A DNA stretch of 63,649 bases from Streptococcus mitis SK579 (GCF_000257905.1 NZ_AJJL01000033.1:1-63649), one strand, 5' to 3'. Positions 45,042 through 55,721 are shown, numbered from the stretch's first letter. Numbers and translations: made by a program. The notes: a model not told the origin generated them from the sequence alone.

Positions 45042-46172
45042 ATGTTAGATTTGATTCAGACTAGACGAGATTTACACCAGATTCCAGAGATTGGCTTGGA
45101 GGAGTTCAAGACTCATGCTTATTTGCTGGATGTGATTGAAAAATTGACTGCAGGCAAGGATTTTGTCCAAGTTCGAACTTGGCGGACAGGAATTTTGGTC
45201 TATTTGCAGGGAAGTCAGCCAGAGCGTACCATTGGTTGGAGGACAGATATTGATGGCCTGCCTATCGTCGAACAAACAGGACTTCCTTTTGCTTCTCAGC
45301 ACCAAGGTCGCATGCACGCCTGTGGCCATGATTTCCACATGACCATTGCCTTGGGCTGTTTGGAGCGCGCCCTTGAGGAGCAACCAAAGAATAATCTGCT
45401 CTTTCTTTTTCAGCCTGCAGAAGAAAATGAAGCTGGTGGCATGCTCATGTATGAGGATGGTGCTTTTGGAGATTGGTTGCCAGATCAATTTTATGGCCTC
45501 CATGTTCGACCAGATTTGAAAGTCGGCCAGATTGCGACCAATACACACACTCTCTTTGCAGGAACTTGTGAGGTGAAGATTCGTTTCAAAGGCAAAGGAG
45601 GACACGCAGCCTTTCCGCATGAAGCCAATGATGCCTTGGTAGCGGCTAGTTACTTTGTGACCCAAGTGCAGTCAGTTGTCAGCCGCAATGTTAACCCAAT
45701 CGAGGGAGCAGTGGTGACCTTTGGCCTTTTCCAAGCTGGAACCACTAACAATGTCATCACAGATACAGCCTTTTTGCATGGAACCATTCGGGCCTTGACA
45801 CAGGACATGAGTCTCTTGGTGCAAAAGAGGGTCAAAACAGTTGCAGAAGGAGTTGCAGCTGCCTTTGGTATGGAAGTCGAAGTGGAACTCAAACAAGGTG
45901 GTTACCTGCCTGTTGAGAACAATCCAGTCTTGGCGCGTGAACTGATGGATTTCTTTGAAGAAAAAGAGGGAATTGAGTTGATTGATATCGAGCCTGCTAT
46001 GACAGGTGAAGACTTTGGTTATCTCCTTTCAAAAGTTGATGGCGTTATGTTTTGGCTGGGTATTGATAGTCCCTACGCCCTTCATCACCCTCAGATAAGT
46101 CCTAAGGAAGAGGCTCTAGCAATTGGGGTGGATGCGGTCTCTAGTTTCCTGAAAAAGAAGGCAGCAGAGTAG
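45042..46172 (+). CDS. dapL: N-acetyldiaminopimelate deacetylase
   Basis: 376 aa, M20 peptidase/amidohydrolase family. Metal-site motifs His-Ala-Cys-Gly-His-Asp (about 89-94), Gln-Pro-Ala-Glu-Glu-Asn (about 124-129) and His-His-Pro near the end. Often annotated as hippurate hydrolase; the neighbouring dapH points to N-acetyl-DAP. The next step toward lysine or the wall precursor meso-DAP would follow. AGGAGG precedes the ATG. The symbol dapL is also used for an unrelated aminotransferase. Confidence 0.9.
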   Translation: MLDLIQTRRDLHQIPEIGLEEFKTHAYLLDVIEKLTAGKDFVQVRTWRTGILVYLQGSQPERTIGWRTDIDGLPIVEQTGLPFASQHQGRMHACGHDFHMTIALGCLERALEEQPKNNLLFLFQPAEENEAGGMLMYEDGAFGDWLPDQFYGLHVRPDLKVGQIATNTHTLFAGTCEVKIRFKGKGGHAAFPHEANDALVAASYFVTQVQSVVSRNVNPIEGAVVTFGLFQAGTTNNVITDTAFLHGTIRALTQDMSLLVQKRVKTVAEGVAAAFGMEVEVELKQGGYLPVENNPVLARELMDFFEEKEGIELIDIEPAMTGEDFGYLLSKVDGVMFWLGIDSPYALHHPQISPKEEALAIGVDAVSSFLKKKAAE

Positions 46173-46183
46173 AGGAATTGGCT

Positions 46184-46723
46184 ATGAAATCGGAATTACG
46201 CAAGCAAGTCTTGCATGAAATGAAGGCTATATCTCAAGAGCAAAAGCCGGCTATCGACCAAGCTTTAACCGAGTGGCTTTTACACCATCCCTTTTACCAA
46301 GAAGCGAAAGTCATCGCAACCTATCTCTCTTTTCCGCACGAATTTCAAACGCGGGAACTGATTGAGCAGGTGCTGAAGGACGGCAAGAAGGTTCTGATAC
46401 CTAAAACCTATCCCAAGGGGCGTATGGAGTTTGTGGTCTATAATCCGCAGCAATTAGTAAAAACTTCCTTTGGCTTACTGGAGCCACAGGGAGAGTTGGA
46501 GGTAGTGGAGGCCTCTCAGATTGATTTGATTCATGTTCCTGGCTTGGCTTTTACAACGGAAGGATGTCGGATTGGATACGGTGGAGGTTATTATGATCGC
46601 TATCTGGAACATTTTACTGGCCATACTTTGAGTACGGTTTATCCTTGTCAAGTTCAGGACTTTATCCCTGAAAATCATGATATTCCTGTTCAGGAGGTTT
46701 TGATTGATGAAGGAAATATTTGA
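46184..46723 (+). CDS. 5-formyltetrahydrofolate cyclo-ligase
   Basis: 179 aa from the ATG at 46184, 7 nt after AGAGGA; the upstream TTG at 46178 is too close. Matches the 5-FCL family: Lys-x-Glu-Leu-Arg-Lys at the start, Tyr-Leu-Ser-Phe-Pro-His-Glu, and the conserved Gly-Tyr-Gly-Gly-Gly-Tyr-Tyr-Asp-Arg-Tyr-Leu (about 132-142). Converts 5-formyl-THF to 5,10-methenyl-THF with ATP. Overlaps the rhomboid gene by 17 nt and follows dapL by 11 nt. Confidence 0.93.
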   Translation: MKSELRKQVLHEMKAISQEQKPAIDQALTEWLLHHPFYQEAKVIATYLSFPHEFQTRELIEQVLKDGKKVLIPKTYPKGRMEFVVYNPQQLVKTSFGLLEPQGELEVVEASQIDLIHVPGLAFTTEGCRIGYGGGYYDRYLEHFTGHTLSTVYPCQVQDFIPENHDIPVQEVLIDEGNI

Positions 46724-47387
46724 CAGACGTTACCCTGTGACGAGTTTCTTCCTCTTAGTGACGACCTTGGTGTTTTTACTAATGTTGGTTACTACAGGTG
46801 GAAATTTTGACAGGGTGGATACCTTATTTCGATTTGGAGCCATGTATGGGCCTGCTATTCGGCTCTTTCCCGAGCAGATTTGGCGTCTCTTTTCTGCCAT
46901 TTTTGTTCATATTGGGTGGGAGCATTTCATTGTTAATATGCTTTCGCTCTATTATCTTGGTAGGCAAGTAGAGGAAATTTTTGGATCCAAGAAGTTTTTC
47001 TTTCTCTATCTCTTATCTGGAATGATGGGCAATCTCTTTGTTTTTGTATTTAGTCCCAAATCCTTAGCCGCAGGAGCCTCTACTTCTCTCTATGGACTAT
47101 TTGCTGCAATTATCGTTCTTCGCTATGCAACTCGCAATCCTTATATCCAGCAGTTGGGCCAATCCTATCTGACACTTTTTGTGGTTAATATTATTGGAAG
47201 TGTTCTGATTCCAGGAATAAGCCTAGCAGGTCATATCGGTGGTGCAGTTGGCGGAGCATTTCTAGCAGTTATCTTTCCAGTTCGAGGAGAAAGACGGATC
47301 TATAGTGTCAGTCAGAGGTTAGGAGCGGTAGTGTTGTTTGTAATACTTGCAGTGTTGCTTTTCTACAAGGGAATGAGCTATGTGTAG
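46707..47387 (+). CDS. Rhomboid-family intramembrane serine protease
   Basis: 226 aa from the ATG at 46707, 9 nt after CAGGAGG. Six or seven membrane segments. His-Phe-Ile-Val-Asn-Met (about 76-81), catalytic Ser in Gly-Ala-Ser-Thr-Ser-Leu-Tyr-Gly (about 124-131) and catalytic His in Ala-Gly-His-Ile-Gly-Gly (about 178). Cleaves membrane helices; substrates unknown. Overlaps the 5-FCL gene by 17 nt, so translation is coupled. Confidence 0.93.
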   Translation: MKEIFDRRYPVTSFFLLVTTLVFLLMLVTTGGNFDRVDTLFRFGAMYGPAIRLFPEQIWRLFSAIFVHIGWEHFIVNMLSLYYLGRQVEEIFGSKKFFFLYLLSGMMGNLFVFVFSPKSLAAGASTSLYGLFAAIIVLRYATRNPYIQQLGQSYLTLFVVNIIGSVLIPGISLAGHIGGAVGGAFLAVIFPVRGERRIYSVSQRLGAVVLFVILAVLLFYKGMSYV

Positions 47388-47424
47388 GGAATGAATAGTT
47401 AAATGCGCATGGATTCAGTTGCCA

Positions 47425-47453
47425 ATAAGTCATCTACAAAGATGACTTTTTTG
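47425..47453 (+). terminator. Terminator of dapL/5-FCL/rhomboid operon
   Basis: AAGTCATC (47427-47434) pairs with GATGACTT (47441-47448), then TTTT. Confidence 0.8.
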
Positions 47454-47529
47454 TTGCAAAATTGGAAGGAGCTAGTTTCTTGTATCTTATGATTTGATGA
47501 ATTTGTCTGATCTTTAATAGACTAAAAAA

Positions 47530-47538
47530 TGCTATAAT
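47530..47538 (+). promoter_or_regulatory. Extended -10 promoter of the kinase gene
   Basis: TGCTATAAT, 33 nt before the start codon. Confidence 0.55.
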
Positions 47539-47571
47539 AGTCAATAATAAAAGAATGGACGAGGTAGTCGA

Positions 47572-48099
47572 ATGGAAAATTGTGTTTACATCATTTCAGG
47601 CCCTCCTGGTGTTGGGAAAAGCACAGTCAGTAAGGAGTTGGCCTATTCTTTTAAGAAAAGTGCAGTAATTGAAGGCGACATGATTTATTTAATGATTAAA
47701 GGAGGACTCGTGGCTCCTTGGGAAGATGATGGTTATTACATGGATTTATTTTGGGATAATATCATCAGTCTGATCAATAATTTCATCGACCGAGGCATTA
47801 CCGTTGTGATAGAATATGTCATTTTTGAAGAGCAACTAAAGAAAATTGCAACCTTCTTAAAAGAAAAACAAATCAGTTTAAAATACTGTGTCCTGCTGGC
47901 TGAAGAAGAAACCTTGAAAAAACGAGATTCCTTAAGGAAAGAAATTGAGAGAACAGGCGATTTATCAATCCAGTCAAGAAATGAGTTCCTAGCTAAAAAT
48001 ATCAAAAAAAATCACTTGCTGTTTACAGATCAGTTAGATGCTAGAGAAACGGCTCGGATCATCAAAACGTCAATCAGATTTGTGTTTGAAATTCTGTAG
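47572..48099 (+). CDS. P-loop kinase-like protein (AAA_18/shikimate-kinase-like fold)
   Basis: 175 aa. Walker A Gly-Pro-Pro-Gly-Val-Gly-Lys-Ser-Thr (residues 10-18), then Glu-Gly-Asp-Met at about 36-39 as in small nucleotide/sugar kinases, and a lid-like Lys-Lys-Arg-Asp-Ser-Leu-Arg (about 122-128). Resembles small phosphotransferases of the chloramphenicol-phosphotransferase or gluconate-kinase type; the substrate is not deducible. A single gene with its own promoter and terminator between rhomboid and galU. Confidence 0.8.
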   Translation: MENCVYIISGPPGVGKSTVSKELAYSFKKSAVIEGDMIYLMIKGGLVAPWEDDGYYMDLFWDNIISLINNFIDRGITVVIEYVIFEEQLKKIATFLKEKQISLKYCVLLAEEETLKKRDSLRKEIERTGDLSIQSRNEFLAKNIKKNHLLFTDQLDARETARIIKTSIRFVFEIL

Positions 48100-48179
48100 T
48101 CAGTGACAAATTACCAAGATTGCGATGGGAGATTGACAGAGATACCTCAGCAATTTTAAATCGCATGCAATTTTAAAGT

Positions 48180-48220
48180 AAAAGCATCTCTAGAGAACAA
48201 ATTTTAGAGATGCTTTTTTA
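48180..48220. terminator. Bidirectional terminator between kinase gene and galU
   Basis: AGCATCTCTA (48183-48192) pairs perfectly with TAGAGATGCT (48205-48214), A-run before and T-run after. Confidence 0.85.
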
Positions 48221-48235
48221 CATATGCAAGATGGA

Positions 48236-49135
48236 TTATTCTCCCTCAGCCAATTCTTTTCCAAGTTGGATGAGGTAATTTTTCAAGGCATCTTTGACTT
48301 GTGGGTGCTTGAGGGCGTAGTCAATAGATGTTTTCATAAATCCAAACTTATCCCCAACGTCGTAACGAGCTCCTGTAAATTCACGGGCAAAAACACGCTG
48401 TGTTTTATTGAGTGTATCAATCGCATCAGTAAGTTGGATTTCATTTCCAGCACCAGGAGTTTGATTTTCTAAGATATCAAAAATCTCAGGTGTGAGTAGA
48501 TAGCGACCGATAATAGCTAAATCACTTGGAGCATCTTCGGGAGCTGGTTTTTCTACGAAAGTTTCAACACTATAGAGTCCATTGATTCCTTCTCCTTGAG
48601 GAGCAATGACTCCATATGATGAAACGTCTTCATGTGGTACGGGCATGACAGCAATGGTTGATGCGTGTGTCTTTTCGTAATCATTCATCAGTTGTTTTGT
48701 CAAAGGAACGGCATTCTCATTTGTGATGTCCATAAGGTCATCACCTAGCATAACAACGAAGGGCTCATTCCCTACAAAAGCTTTGGCTTGTAGGACAGCG
48801 TCTCCAAGACCACGAGGGTGAGTTTGGCGAATGAAATGGAGGCGCATACCAGTTGCTTCATCTACTAATTTTAACAGATCTGTTTTGCCTTTTTCTTTGA
48901 GGTTGTACTCAAGCTCAAAGTTTGAGTCAAAGTGGTCCTCAATAGAACGTTTTGATTTACCAGTGACAACTAGAATATCTTCAATACCTGATTTGAGAGC
49001 CTCTTCCACGATAAACTGGATAGTTGGTTTGTCCACAATTGGCAACATTTCTTTGGCAAGGGCCTTGGTTGCTGGTAAAAATCGAGTTCCTAGTCCAGCG
49101 GCAGGAATGACTGCCTTTCTAACTGTTGATGTCAT
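48236..49135 (-). CDS. galU: UTP-glucose-1-phosphate uridylyltransferase
   Basis: 299 aa. N-terminal nucleotide-binding [15 protein letters not shown] (residues 10-24), Asp-Lys-Pro-Thr-Ile-Gln and Val-Glu-Lys-Pro later. Makes UDP-glucose for capsule, teichoic acid and glycolipid synthesis, linking the glucose-1-phosphate pool fed by MalP to the envelope. Located 21 nt downstream of gpsA on the same strand, an operon common in streptococci. Confidence 0.96.
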   Translation of the reverse strand: MTSTVRKAVIPAAGLGTRFLPATKALAKEMLPIVDKPTIQFIVEEALKSGIEDILVVTGKSKRSIEDHFDSNFELEYNLKEKGKTDLLKLVDEATGMRLHFIRQTHPRGLGDAVLQAKAFVGNEPFVVMLGDDLMDITNENAVPLTKQLMNDYEKTHASTIAVMPVPHEDVSSYGVIAPQGEGINGLYSVETFVEKPAPEDAPSDLAIIGRYLLTPEIFDILENQTPGAGNEIQLTDAIDTLNKTQRVFAREFTGARYDVGDKFGFMKTSIDYALKHPQVKDALKNYLIQLGKELAEGE

Positions 49136-49156
49136 AAGAATCCTTTCTATAGAGGG

Positions 49157-50173
49157 TTAAGACCACTCATTTTCTGCCTTAAATTCATTGTTCATGATGT
49201 CATAAATGGCATCTTTGATATTGGTTCCGTGGTAGATAACTTGGTAAATGGCCTGTGTAATCGGCATATAGACTCCAAGTTTTTGCGCTAGTTCATAGGC
49301 TGCTCGAGTCGTTGAAATTCCTTCAATTACCATGCCCATATTAGCTTCTATATCAGCTAGGGACTCTCCGCGACCAAGGGCATCTCCAGCTCTCCAGTTA
49401 CGAGAGTGGATGGAAGTTCCCGTTACAATCAAATCTCCCACACCAGATAAGCCGCTATAGGTCAATGGATTGGCTCCGAGTGCTACCCCTAGACGAGTAA
49501 TTTCTGCCAAACCTCGAGCGATAATGGCTGCCTTGGCATTGTCACCAAATCCCAAACCATGTAAAGCTCCAGCACCGACAGCGATAATGTTTTTAAGAGC
49601 ACCAGCAGTTTCGACTCCGATAACATCCGTATTGGTATAAAGTCGGAAGTAATGATTACTAAAGAGTTCTTGCACGTACTGAGCTGTTTGTAAATCTTTA
49701 GAAGCAGCAGTGATTAAGGTCAGATCACGCACAATGGTCTCTTCTGCATGACTAGGTCCTGAGACAACGACGATATCACTGCGGAGATGCTCAGGGATTT
49801 CTTCTTCGAGAATGGTTGATAATCGTTTATGGCTATCAGGTTCTAATCCCTTTGATGCGTGCATGATGATAGCCTTATGATCCAAGGTTTTTGCAACTTG
49901 TTGGGCAACAAGTCGTGTCACTTTTGTTGGGACAACAAACAAAATCGCATCCACATCTTTCAATGCCTCTGCTAAGTCGGTGTAAGCAATGATATTTTCA
50001 TCTAGAACGACATCTTTAAAGTAGTGCTTGTTAGTATGATAGGTATTGATTTCATTGATTTGTTCGGGAAGATTTCCCCAAATACGTACCTCGTGTCCAT
50101 TGTCATTTAAGACTTGTGAAAGAGCAGTTCCCCAAGAACCAGGCCCCAAGACGGCGATGGTTTGTTTTTCCAT
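49157..50173 (-). CDS. gpsA: Glycerol-3-phosphate dehydrogenase [NAD(P)+]
   Basis: 338 aa. Rossmann motif [10 protein letters not shown] (residues 8-17), Ala-Val-Gly-Ala-Gly (about 190s), and Gly-Leu-Ser-Gly-Val-Gly-Asp-Leu. Reduces dihydroxyacetone phosphate to sn-glycerol-3-phosphate for phospholipid synthesis. GGAGGAAA precedes the ATG. First gene of gpsA-galU. Confidence 0.97.
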   Translation of the reverse strand: MEKQTIAVLGPGSWGTALSQVLNDNGHEVRIWGNLPEQINEINTYHTNKHYFKDVVLDENIIAYTDLAEALKDVDAILFVVPTKVTRLVAQQVAKTLDHKAIIMHASKGLEPDSHKRLSTILEEEIPEHLRSDIVVVSGPSHAEETIVRDLTLITAASKDLQTAQYVQELFSNHYFRLYTNTDVIGVETAGALKNIIAVGAGALHGLGFGDNAKAAIIARGLAEITRLGVALGANPLTYSGLSGVGDLIVTGTSIHSRNWRAGDALGRGESLADIEANMGMVIEGISTTRAAYELAQKLGVYMPITQAIYQVIYHGTNIKDAIYDIMNNEFKAENEWS

Positions 50174-50276
50174 GATTTCCTCCTTAATAGAGTCCTTTCC
50201 ATTATTCTATCATATTCTAGAGGATTTTGCACTTGCATTGCTGGGGGAGTGGTGGCTTTATTACTTAAAAAATACA

Positions 50277-50318
50277 CAAAAACCGAGACTCAATATTAAA
50301 CTCTCAGTCTCGGTTTTG
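50277..50318. terminator. Bidirectional-looking terminator upstream of gpsA
   Basis: AAAACCGAGACT (50279-50290) pairs perfectly with AGTCTCGGTTTT (50306-50317). On the minus strand it closes the small membrane protein gene at 50342. Confidence 0.85.
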
Positions 50319-50341
50319 ACATTCCTTAAAGAATAGTTAGT

Positions 50342-50587
50342 TTATTTCAATTGATCTGTAATGTCTTTTGATAGCAACATTCCCAGATGATAAGTTTTAT
50401 TGATGTAAGCAATGACATCGTTGATATTTTCAGTCGTGTGAATTTTTTCTTTGATGTCAGACCTGAATGTTTCATCCTTCAAAAGTTGTTCTTGGTAGAG
50501 TCTTTGAAGCCTCTCCTTCTCATATTTATTGAGCAGAAAAAGGAATACCAAGCTAATTACAACGAGGACATAAGCGTATTGGCTCAT
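50342..50587 (-). CDS. Small membrane-anchored protein, unknown
   Basis: 81 aa. N-terminal membrane segment (about 5-20), then a charged helical region (Glu-Lys-Glu-Arg-Leu-Gln-Arg-Leu-Tyr) and a soluble tail with Asn-Asp-Val-Ile-Ala-Tyr-Ile-Asn-Lys-Thr-Tyr. GGGAGATTTCCT precedes the ATG. Stands between argS and gpsA on the same strand, closed by its own terminator. No family recognised. Confidence 0.7.
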   Translation of the reverse strand: MSQYAYVLVVISLVFLFLLNKYEKERLQRLYQEQLLKDETFRSDIKEKIHTTENINDVIAYINKTYHLGMLLSKDITDQLK

Positions 50588-50648
50588 AGGAAATCTCCCT
50601 GTATGATAAAGAAGTAGTAGTGAGTAGATTGAATTAGTGAAGCAGTTA

Positions 50649-50709
50649 GCTAGTCCGCATAAAAGCGGCTAGCGTCTAACAAATTGGGAACTTTAGTTCC
50701 AATTGTTAG
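50649..50709 (-). other. Tandem hairpins downstream of argS
   Basis: First after the argS stop on the minus strand, CTAACAAATTGGGAAC (50676-50691) pairs with GTTCCAATTGTTAG (50696-50709), 14 bp with two bulges. Then GCTAGTCCGC (50649-50658) pairs with GCGGCTAGC (50665-50673), one bulge. No T-run follows either, so they are not classical terminators; mRNA 3'-end stability or a small structured RNA is possible. Confidence 0.5.
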
Positions 50710-50716
50710 TACTGAA

Positions 50717-52408
50717 TCACATCTTCTCTGGCGCTTCTACTCCAAGCAAGCGAAGGGCTTCTTTGAGAACGACTGCGGTTGCGTAGCTGAGGGCTAGACG
50801 GCTGTCGCGTTCTGGACTTTCATCCAAGATGCGCGTATGTGCATAATATTTGTTAAAGGATTGAGCCAGGCTAATTGCAAATTTAGCAATGATAGAAGGC
50901 TCAAAGTTATCAGCTGCACGGTTGATAATACGTGGGAAGTCTTGGATGAGTTTGATGATTTCCCAGCTTTCAGCATCATTTAAGCTATAGTTGCCAGCTG
51001 TCTCTGGCTTGAAGTCTGCTTTGCGTAAGATAGATTGGATACGAGCGTAGGCATATTGAACATAAGGTCCAGTTTCACCCTCGAAGGATACCATAGCCTC
51101 TAGGTCGAAGTCATACCCATTTGTACGGTCGGTCTTGAGGTCATAGAATTTAATGGCTCCAACCCCAACAGCATGCGCTACTTGGTCTTTGTTTTCAAGT
51201 TCAGGATTTTTAGCCTCGATTTGGGCTTTGGCACGGCTAACAGCCTCTGCAACAGTAGGCTCTAACAAGATGACATTCCCTTTACGCGTAGAGAGTTTTT
51301 TCCCTTCTTTTGTAACCAAACCAAAAGGAACGTGAGTAATGTCGTCACTCCAGTCGTAGCCCATTTCTTGCAAGACAGCTTTGAGCTGTTTAAAGTGGGC
51401 AGATTGCTCTTGACCAACGACGTAGATAGATTTGGCAAATTGGTATTCGTTTTTACGGTAAAGGGCTGCAGCCAAGTCACGAGTGATATAGAGAGTTGCA
51501 CCATCAGATTTCTTGATAAGGGCTGGATGTTCGATTCCATATTTCTCAAGATTGACAACTTGGGCCCCTTTTGATTCAACAAGAAGTCCTTTCTCAGAAA
51601 GAATGTCTACAACCGCATCCATTTTATCGTTGTAGAAGGCTTCTCCGTTGTAACTGTCAAATTCGACTTGCAATTCATTGTAAAGGCGGTTAAATTCTAC
51701 CAAACTTTCATCACGGAACCATTGCCAAAGAGCGAGAGCTTCCTCGTCGCCATTTTCAAGTTTACGGAACCATTCGCGTGCTTCTTCATCCAAGCTAGGG
51801 TCATTTTCAGCTTCAGCGTTGATGCGGACATAGAGTTTAAGGAGTTCATCGATTGGATGAGCTTTTACAGCTTCTTCGTCGCCCCATTTTTTGTAGGCAA
51901 CAATCAACATTCCAAACTGTTTACCCCAGTCTCCCAAGTGGTTGATCTTGACTGTTTGATAACCGATTTTTTGTAAAATATGTGATAAGCTATCTCCGAT
52001 AACAGTTGAGCGCAGGTGACCAATAGAAAATGGTTTAGCGATATTGGGACTAGACATGTCGATCACAACATTTTCTTGTTTACCAATAGTTTGGTCAGCA
52101 TAGTGTTCTTTTTCAGTAATAACAGCTTGCAATACTTGAGCAGAAATGGCAGATTTATCAAGGAAAAAGTTGACGTAAGGTCCTGTTGCAACAACCTTTT
52201 CAAAGGCTTGGCTGTTAATTTTTTCGGCCAGTTCAGCCGCAATCATTTGAGGGGCTTTACGTTCGACTTTTGCAAGAGAAAAAGCAGGGAAGGCGATGTC
52301 TCCCATTTCTGAGTTTTTAGGGGTTTCCAGCAAATTTAAAATAGCCTCTTGGTCCAGGCTATCAATGATGCTAGCCAACTCGCTAGCAATCAATTCTTTT
52401 GTATTCAT
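50717..52408 (-). CDS. argS: Arginyl-tRNA synthetase
   Basis: 563 aa, class I. N-terminal Arg-tRNA-synt N domain, the HIGH motif as Ile-Gly-His-Leu-Arg-Ser-Thr (about 133-139), catalytic Rossmann fold, and a C-terminal DALR anticodon domain ([10 protein letters not shown], about 448). Charges tRNA-Arg. AGGAG precedes the ATG. Divergent from argR, as in pneumococcus. Confidence 0.97.
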   Translation of the reverse strand: MNTKELIASELASIIDSLDQEAILNLLETPKNSEMGDIAFPAFSLAKVERKAPQMIAAELAEKINSQAFEKVVATGPYVNFFLDKSAISAQVLQAVITEKEHYADQTIGKQENVVIDMSSPNIAKPFSIGHLRSTVIGDSLSHILQKIGYQTVKINHLGDWGKQFGMLIVAYKKWGDEEAVKAHPIDELLKLYVRINAEAENDPSLDEEAREWFRKLENGDEEALALWQWFRDESLVEFNRLYNELQVEFDSYNGEAFYNDKMDAVVDILSEKGLLVESKGAQVVNLEKYGIEHPALIKKSDGATLYITRDLAAALYRKNEYQFAKSIYVVGQEQSAHFKQLKAVLQEMGYDWSDDITHVPFGLVTKEGKKLSTRKGNVILLEPTVAEAVSRAKAQIEAKNPELENKDQVAHAVGVGAIKFYDLKTDRTNGYDFDLEAMVSFEGETGPYVQYAYARIQSILRKADFKPETAGNYSLNDAESWEIIKLIQDFPRIINRAADNFEPSIIAKFAISLAQSFNKYYAHTRILDESPERDSRLALSYATAVVLKEALRLLGVEAPEKM

Positions 52409-52471
52409 TAAGAGCTCCTTTTTGGACTTTTCTACTATTTTATCACAATTTTAAAGAAAGAAGAAAAAATT

Positions 52472-52533
52472 TTTGAAATCTCCTATTTTTTTGGTATAAT
52501 ATAGTTATAAAAATAGTTATAAATATGCATATA
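52472..52533 (+). promoter_or_regulatory. argR promoter and possible ARG box
   Basis: TTTGAA (52472-52477), 17 nt, extended -10 TGGTATAAT (52492-52500). Directly downstream ATAGTTATAAA occurs twice at 12-nt spacing (52501-52511, 52513-52523), followed by the palindrome ATATGCATAT (52523-52532 region). An AT-rich site at the transcript start would suit ArgR autoregulation, but the match to the ARG box is only partial. Confidence 0.5.
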
Positions 52534-52543
52534 AGAGGATTTT

Positions 52544-52990
52544 ATGAGAAAAAGAGATCGTCATCAGTTAATAAAAAAAATGATTACTGAGGAGAAATTA
52601 AGTACACAAAAAGAAATTCAAGATCGGTTGGAGGCGCATAATGTCTTTGTGACGCAGACAACCCTGTCTCGTGATTTGCGTGAAATCGGCTTGACCAAGG
52701 TCAAGAAAAATGATATGGTGTATTATGTACTAGCAAATGAGACAGAAAAGATTGATTTGGTGGAATTTTTGTCTCATCATTTAGAAGGTGTTGCAAGAGC
52801 AGAGTTTACCTTGGTACTTCATACCAAATTGGGAGAAGCCTCTGTTTTGGCAAATATTGTAGATGCAAACAAGGATGAATGGATTTTAGGAACAGTTGCT
52901 GGTGCCAATACCTTATTGGTCATTTGTCGAGACCAGCACGTTGCCAAACTCATGGAAGATCGTTTGCTAGATTTGATGAAAGATAAGTAA
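52544..52990 (+). CDS. argR: Arginine repressor ArgR
   Basis: 148 aa. N-terminal winged helix ([18 protein letters not shown], about 1-48) and C-terminal hexamerisation/arginine-binding domain with Gly-Thr-Val-Ala-Gly-Ala-Asn-Thr-Leu. Streptococci usually encode several ArgR/AhrC paralogues; this is the copy next to argS. Arginine-dependent regulator of arg genes. Precedes mutS by 50 nt. Confidence 0.93.
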   Translation: MRKRDRHQLIKKMITEEKLSTQKEIQDRLEAHNVFVTQTTLSRDLREIGLTKVKKNDMVYYVLANETEKIDLVEFLSHHLEGVARAEFTLVLHTKLGEASVLANIVDANKDEWILGTVAGANTLLVICRDQHVAKLMEDRLLDLMKDK

Positions 52991-53040
52991 GATCTTGGGA
53001 GTTGCTCTCAAGACTTATTTTTGACAAGGAGAGACGGAAA

Positions 53041-55575
53041 ATGGCGACAGAAAAGCTATCACCCGGCATGCAACAGTATGTGGATATTAAAAAGCAATAT
53101 CCAGATGCGTTTTTGCTCTTTCGGATGGGTGATTTTTATGAATTATTTTATGAGGATGCGGTCAATGCTGCGCAGATTCTGGAAATTTCCTTAACGAGTC
53201 GCAACAAGAATGCGGACAATCCGATTCCTATGGCAGGGGTTCCCTATCATTCTGCCCAACAGTACATTGATGTTTTGATTGAGCAGGGCTACAAGGTAGC
53301 CATTGCTGAACAGATGGAAGATCCTAAACAAGCAGTTGGGGTTGTGAAACGAGAGGTTGTTCAGGTCATTACGCCAGGGACAGTGGTCGATAGCAGTAAG
53401 CCAGATAGTCAGAACAACTTCTTGGTTGCCATAGACCGTGCTGGGAATCAATTTGGCCTAGCTTATATGGACCTGGTGACGGGTGACTTTTATGTGACAG
53501 GTCTTTTGGATTTCACGCTGGTTTGTGGAGAAATCCGTAACCTCAAGGCGCGAGAAGTGGTGCTGGGTTATGACTTGTCTGAGGAAGAAGAACAAATCCT
53601 TAGTCGCCAGATGAATCTGGTACTCTCTTATGAAAAGGAAAGCTTTGAGGATATCCATTTACTGGATTCACGATTAGCAGCTGTGGAGCAAGCGGCAGCT
53701 AGTAAGTTGCTCCAGTATGTTCATCGGACTCAAATGAGGGAATTGAACCACCTCAAACCTGTTATCCGCTATGAAATCAAGGATTTCTTGCAGATGGATT
53801 ATGCGACCAAGGCTAGTCTGGATTTGGTTGAGAATGCCCGTTCAGGCAAGAAGCAAGGCAGTCTTTTCTGGCTTTTGGATGAAACCAAAACGGCTATGGG
53901 GATGCGGCTTTTACGCTCTTGGATCCATCGTCCCTTGATTGACAAGGAGCGAATCATCCAACGCCAAGAAGTGGTGCAGGTCTTCCTCGACCATTTCTTT
54001 GAGCGTAGTGATTTGACAGACGGTCTCAAGGGTGTTTATGACATTGAGCGCTTGGCTAGTCGTGTTTCTTTTGGAAAAACCAATCCCAAGGATCTCTTGC
54101 AGTTGGCGACAACCTTGTCTAGTGTGCCACGGATTCGTGCGATTTTAGAAGGGATGGAGCAACCTGCTCTAGCTTATCTCATCGAACAACTGGATGGAAT
54201 CCCTGAGTTGGAGGGCTTGATTAGCGCAGCGATTGCTCCTGAAGCTCCTCATGTGATTACAGATGGGGGCATTATCCGAACTGGATTTGATGAGACTTTA
54301 GACAAGTACCGTCGTGTGCTCAGAGAAGGAACTAGCTGGATTGCTGAAATTGAAGCAAAGGAGCGAGAAAACTCTGGCATCAGCACGCTTAAGATTGACT
54401 ACAATAAGAAGGATGGCTACTATTTCCATGTGACCAATTCTCAACTGGGAAATGTTCCTGCTCACTTTTTCCGCAAGGCAACGCTGAAAAACTCAGAACG
54501 CTTTGGAACCGAGGAATTAGCTCGTATCGAAGGCGACATGCTGGAGGCGCGTGAGAAGTCAGCCAACCTAGAGTACGAAATTTTTATGCGTATTCGTGAA
54601 GAGGTCAGCAAATACATCCAGCGTTTGCAGGCTCTAGCTCAAGGAATTGCGACCGTTGATGTCTTACAGAGTCTGGCGGTTGTGGCTGAAACCCAGTATT
54701 TGATTCGACCTGAGTTTGGAGATGATTCGCGGATTGATATCCAGAAAGGGCGCCATGCTGTCGTTGAAAAGGTCATGGGGGCTCAGACCTATATTCCCAA
54801 TACGATTCAGATGGCAGAAGATATTAGTATTCAACTGATTACAGGGCCAAACATGAGCGGGAAGTCAACCTACATGCGTCAGTTAGCCATGACGGCGGTT
54901 ATGGCCCAGATGGGTTCTTATGTGCCAGCAGAAAGCGCCTATTTACCTATTTTTGATGCTATCTTTACCCGTATCGGAGCAGCAGATGACTTGGTTTCAG
55001 GTCAATCAACCTTTATGGTGGAGATGATGGAGGCCAATAATGCCATTTCGCATGCAACCAAAAATTCCTTGATTCTCTTTGATGAATTGGGACGTGGAAC
55101 TGCAACTTATGACGGTATGGCTCTTGCTCAGTCCATCATCGAATACATCCATGAACATATCGGAGCCAAGACCCTCTTTGCGACCCACTACCATGAGTTG
55201 ACTAGTCTGGAGTCTAGCTTGGAACACTTGGTCAATGTCCACGTGGCAACTTTGGAGCAGGATGGGCAGGTCACCTTCCTTCACAAGATTGAACCAGGTC
55301 CAGCTGATAAATCCTACGGTATCCATGTTGCCAAGATTGCTGGTTTACCAGCAGACCTTTTAGCAAGGGCGGATAAGATTTTGACTCAGCTAGAGAATCA
55401 AGGAACAGAGAGTTCTGCTCCCATGAGACAAACAAGTGCTGTCACAGAACAGATTTCACTCTTTGATACGGCAGAAGAGCATCCTATCCTAGCAGAATTA
55501 GCTAAGCTGGATGTTTACAATATGACACCTATGCAGGCTATGAATGTTTTGGTCGAGTTAAAACAGAAACTATAA
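53041..55575 (+). CDS. mutS: DNA mismatch repair protein MutS (HexA)
   Basis: 844 aa from the ATG at 53041, 9 nt after AGGAGA; the 53002 extension is rejected. Mismatch-binding motif [10 protein letters not shown] (about 28-37), Walker A Gly-Pro-Asn-Met-Ser-Gly-Lys-Ser-Thr (about 602-610), Walker B Asp-Glu-Leu-Gly-Arg-Gly-Thr, and a C-terminal dimer region. Known as HexA in pneumococcus, where it limits transformation of mismatched DNA. Likely co-transcribed with argR. Confidence 0.97.
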   Translation: MATEKLSPGMQQYVDIKKQYPDAFLLFRMGDFYELFYEDAVNAAQILEISLTSRNKNADNPIPMAGVPYHSAQQYIDVLIEQGYKVAIAEQMEDPKQAVGVVKREVVQVITPGTVVDSSKPDSQNNFLVAIDRAGNQFGLAYMDLVTGDFYVTGLLDFTLVCGEIRNLKAREVVLGYDLSEEEEQILSRQMNLVLSYEKESFEDIHLLDSRLAAVEQAAASKLLQYVHRTQMRELNHLKPVIRYEIKDFLQMDYATKASLDLVENARSGKKQGSLFWLLDETKTAMGMRLLRSWIHRPLIDKERIIQRQEVVQVFLDHFFERSDLTDGLKGVYDIERLASRVSFGKTNPKDLLQLATTLSSVPRIRAILEGMEQPALAYLIEQLDGIPELEGLISAAIAPEAPHVITDGGIIRTGFDETLDKYRRVLREGTSWIAEIEAKERENSGISTLKIDYNKKDGYYFHVTNSQLGNVPAHFFRKATLKNSERFGTEELARIEGDMLEAREKSANLEYEIFMRIREEVSKYIQRLQALAQGIATVDVLQSLAVVAETQYLIRPEFGDDSRIDIQKGRHAVVEKVMGAQTYIPNTIQMAEDISIQLITGPNMSGKSTYMRQLAMTAVMAQMGSYVPAESAYLPIFDAIFTRIGAADDLVSGQSTFMVEMMEANNAISHATKNSLILFDELGRGTATYDGMALAQSIIEYIHEHIGAKTLFATHYHELTSLESSLEHLVNVHVATLEQDGQVTFLHKIEPGPADKSYGIHVAKIAGLPADLLARADKILTQLENQGTESSAPMRQTSAVTEQISLFDTAEEHPILAELAKLDVYNMTPMQAMNVLVELKQKL

Positions 55576-55639
55576 AGTCAAGACTTGCTAGTCATTCTAG
55601 CTGTATCAAGGAGACTTCTTTGACAATCCCCCACTTTTT

Positions 55640-55712
55640 TGCTAGAATAACATCACACAAACAGAATGAGAAGGAGCTGACACATTGTCGCTCCCTTTTG
55701 TCTATTTTTTAA
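55640..55712 (+). promoter_or_regulatory. patA promoter and transcription attenuator
   Basis: Extended -10 TGCTAGAAT (55640-55648). In the short leader GGAGC (55673-55677) pairs with GCTCC (55690-55694) and GACA (55679-55682) with TGTC (55686-55689), one bulged T; CTTTTG and TATTTTTT follow, a terminator 10 nt before the patA SD. A transcriptional attenuator upstream of pneumococcal patA, whose disruption causes PatAB overexpression, has been described; this is intact here. Confidence 0.8.
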
Positions 55713-55721
55713 GGAGAAAGT

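Noticed and set aside
45072..45665. 197-aa open frame on the minus strand
   Set aside because: Antisense to dapL, no SD; a shadow frame.
48150..48177. Direct repeat GCAATTTTAAA x2 (17-nt period), considered as a CiaR site
   Set aside because: Spacing and sequence do not fit TTTAAG-N5-TTTAAG, and it lies in a 3' gap with no promoter.
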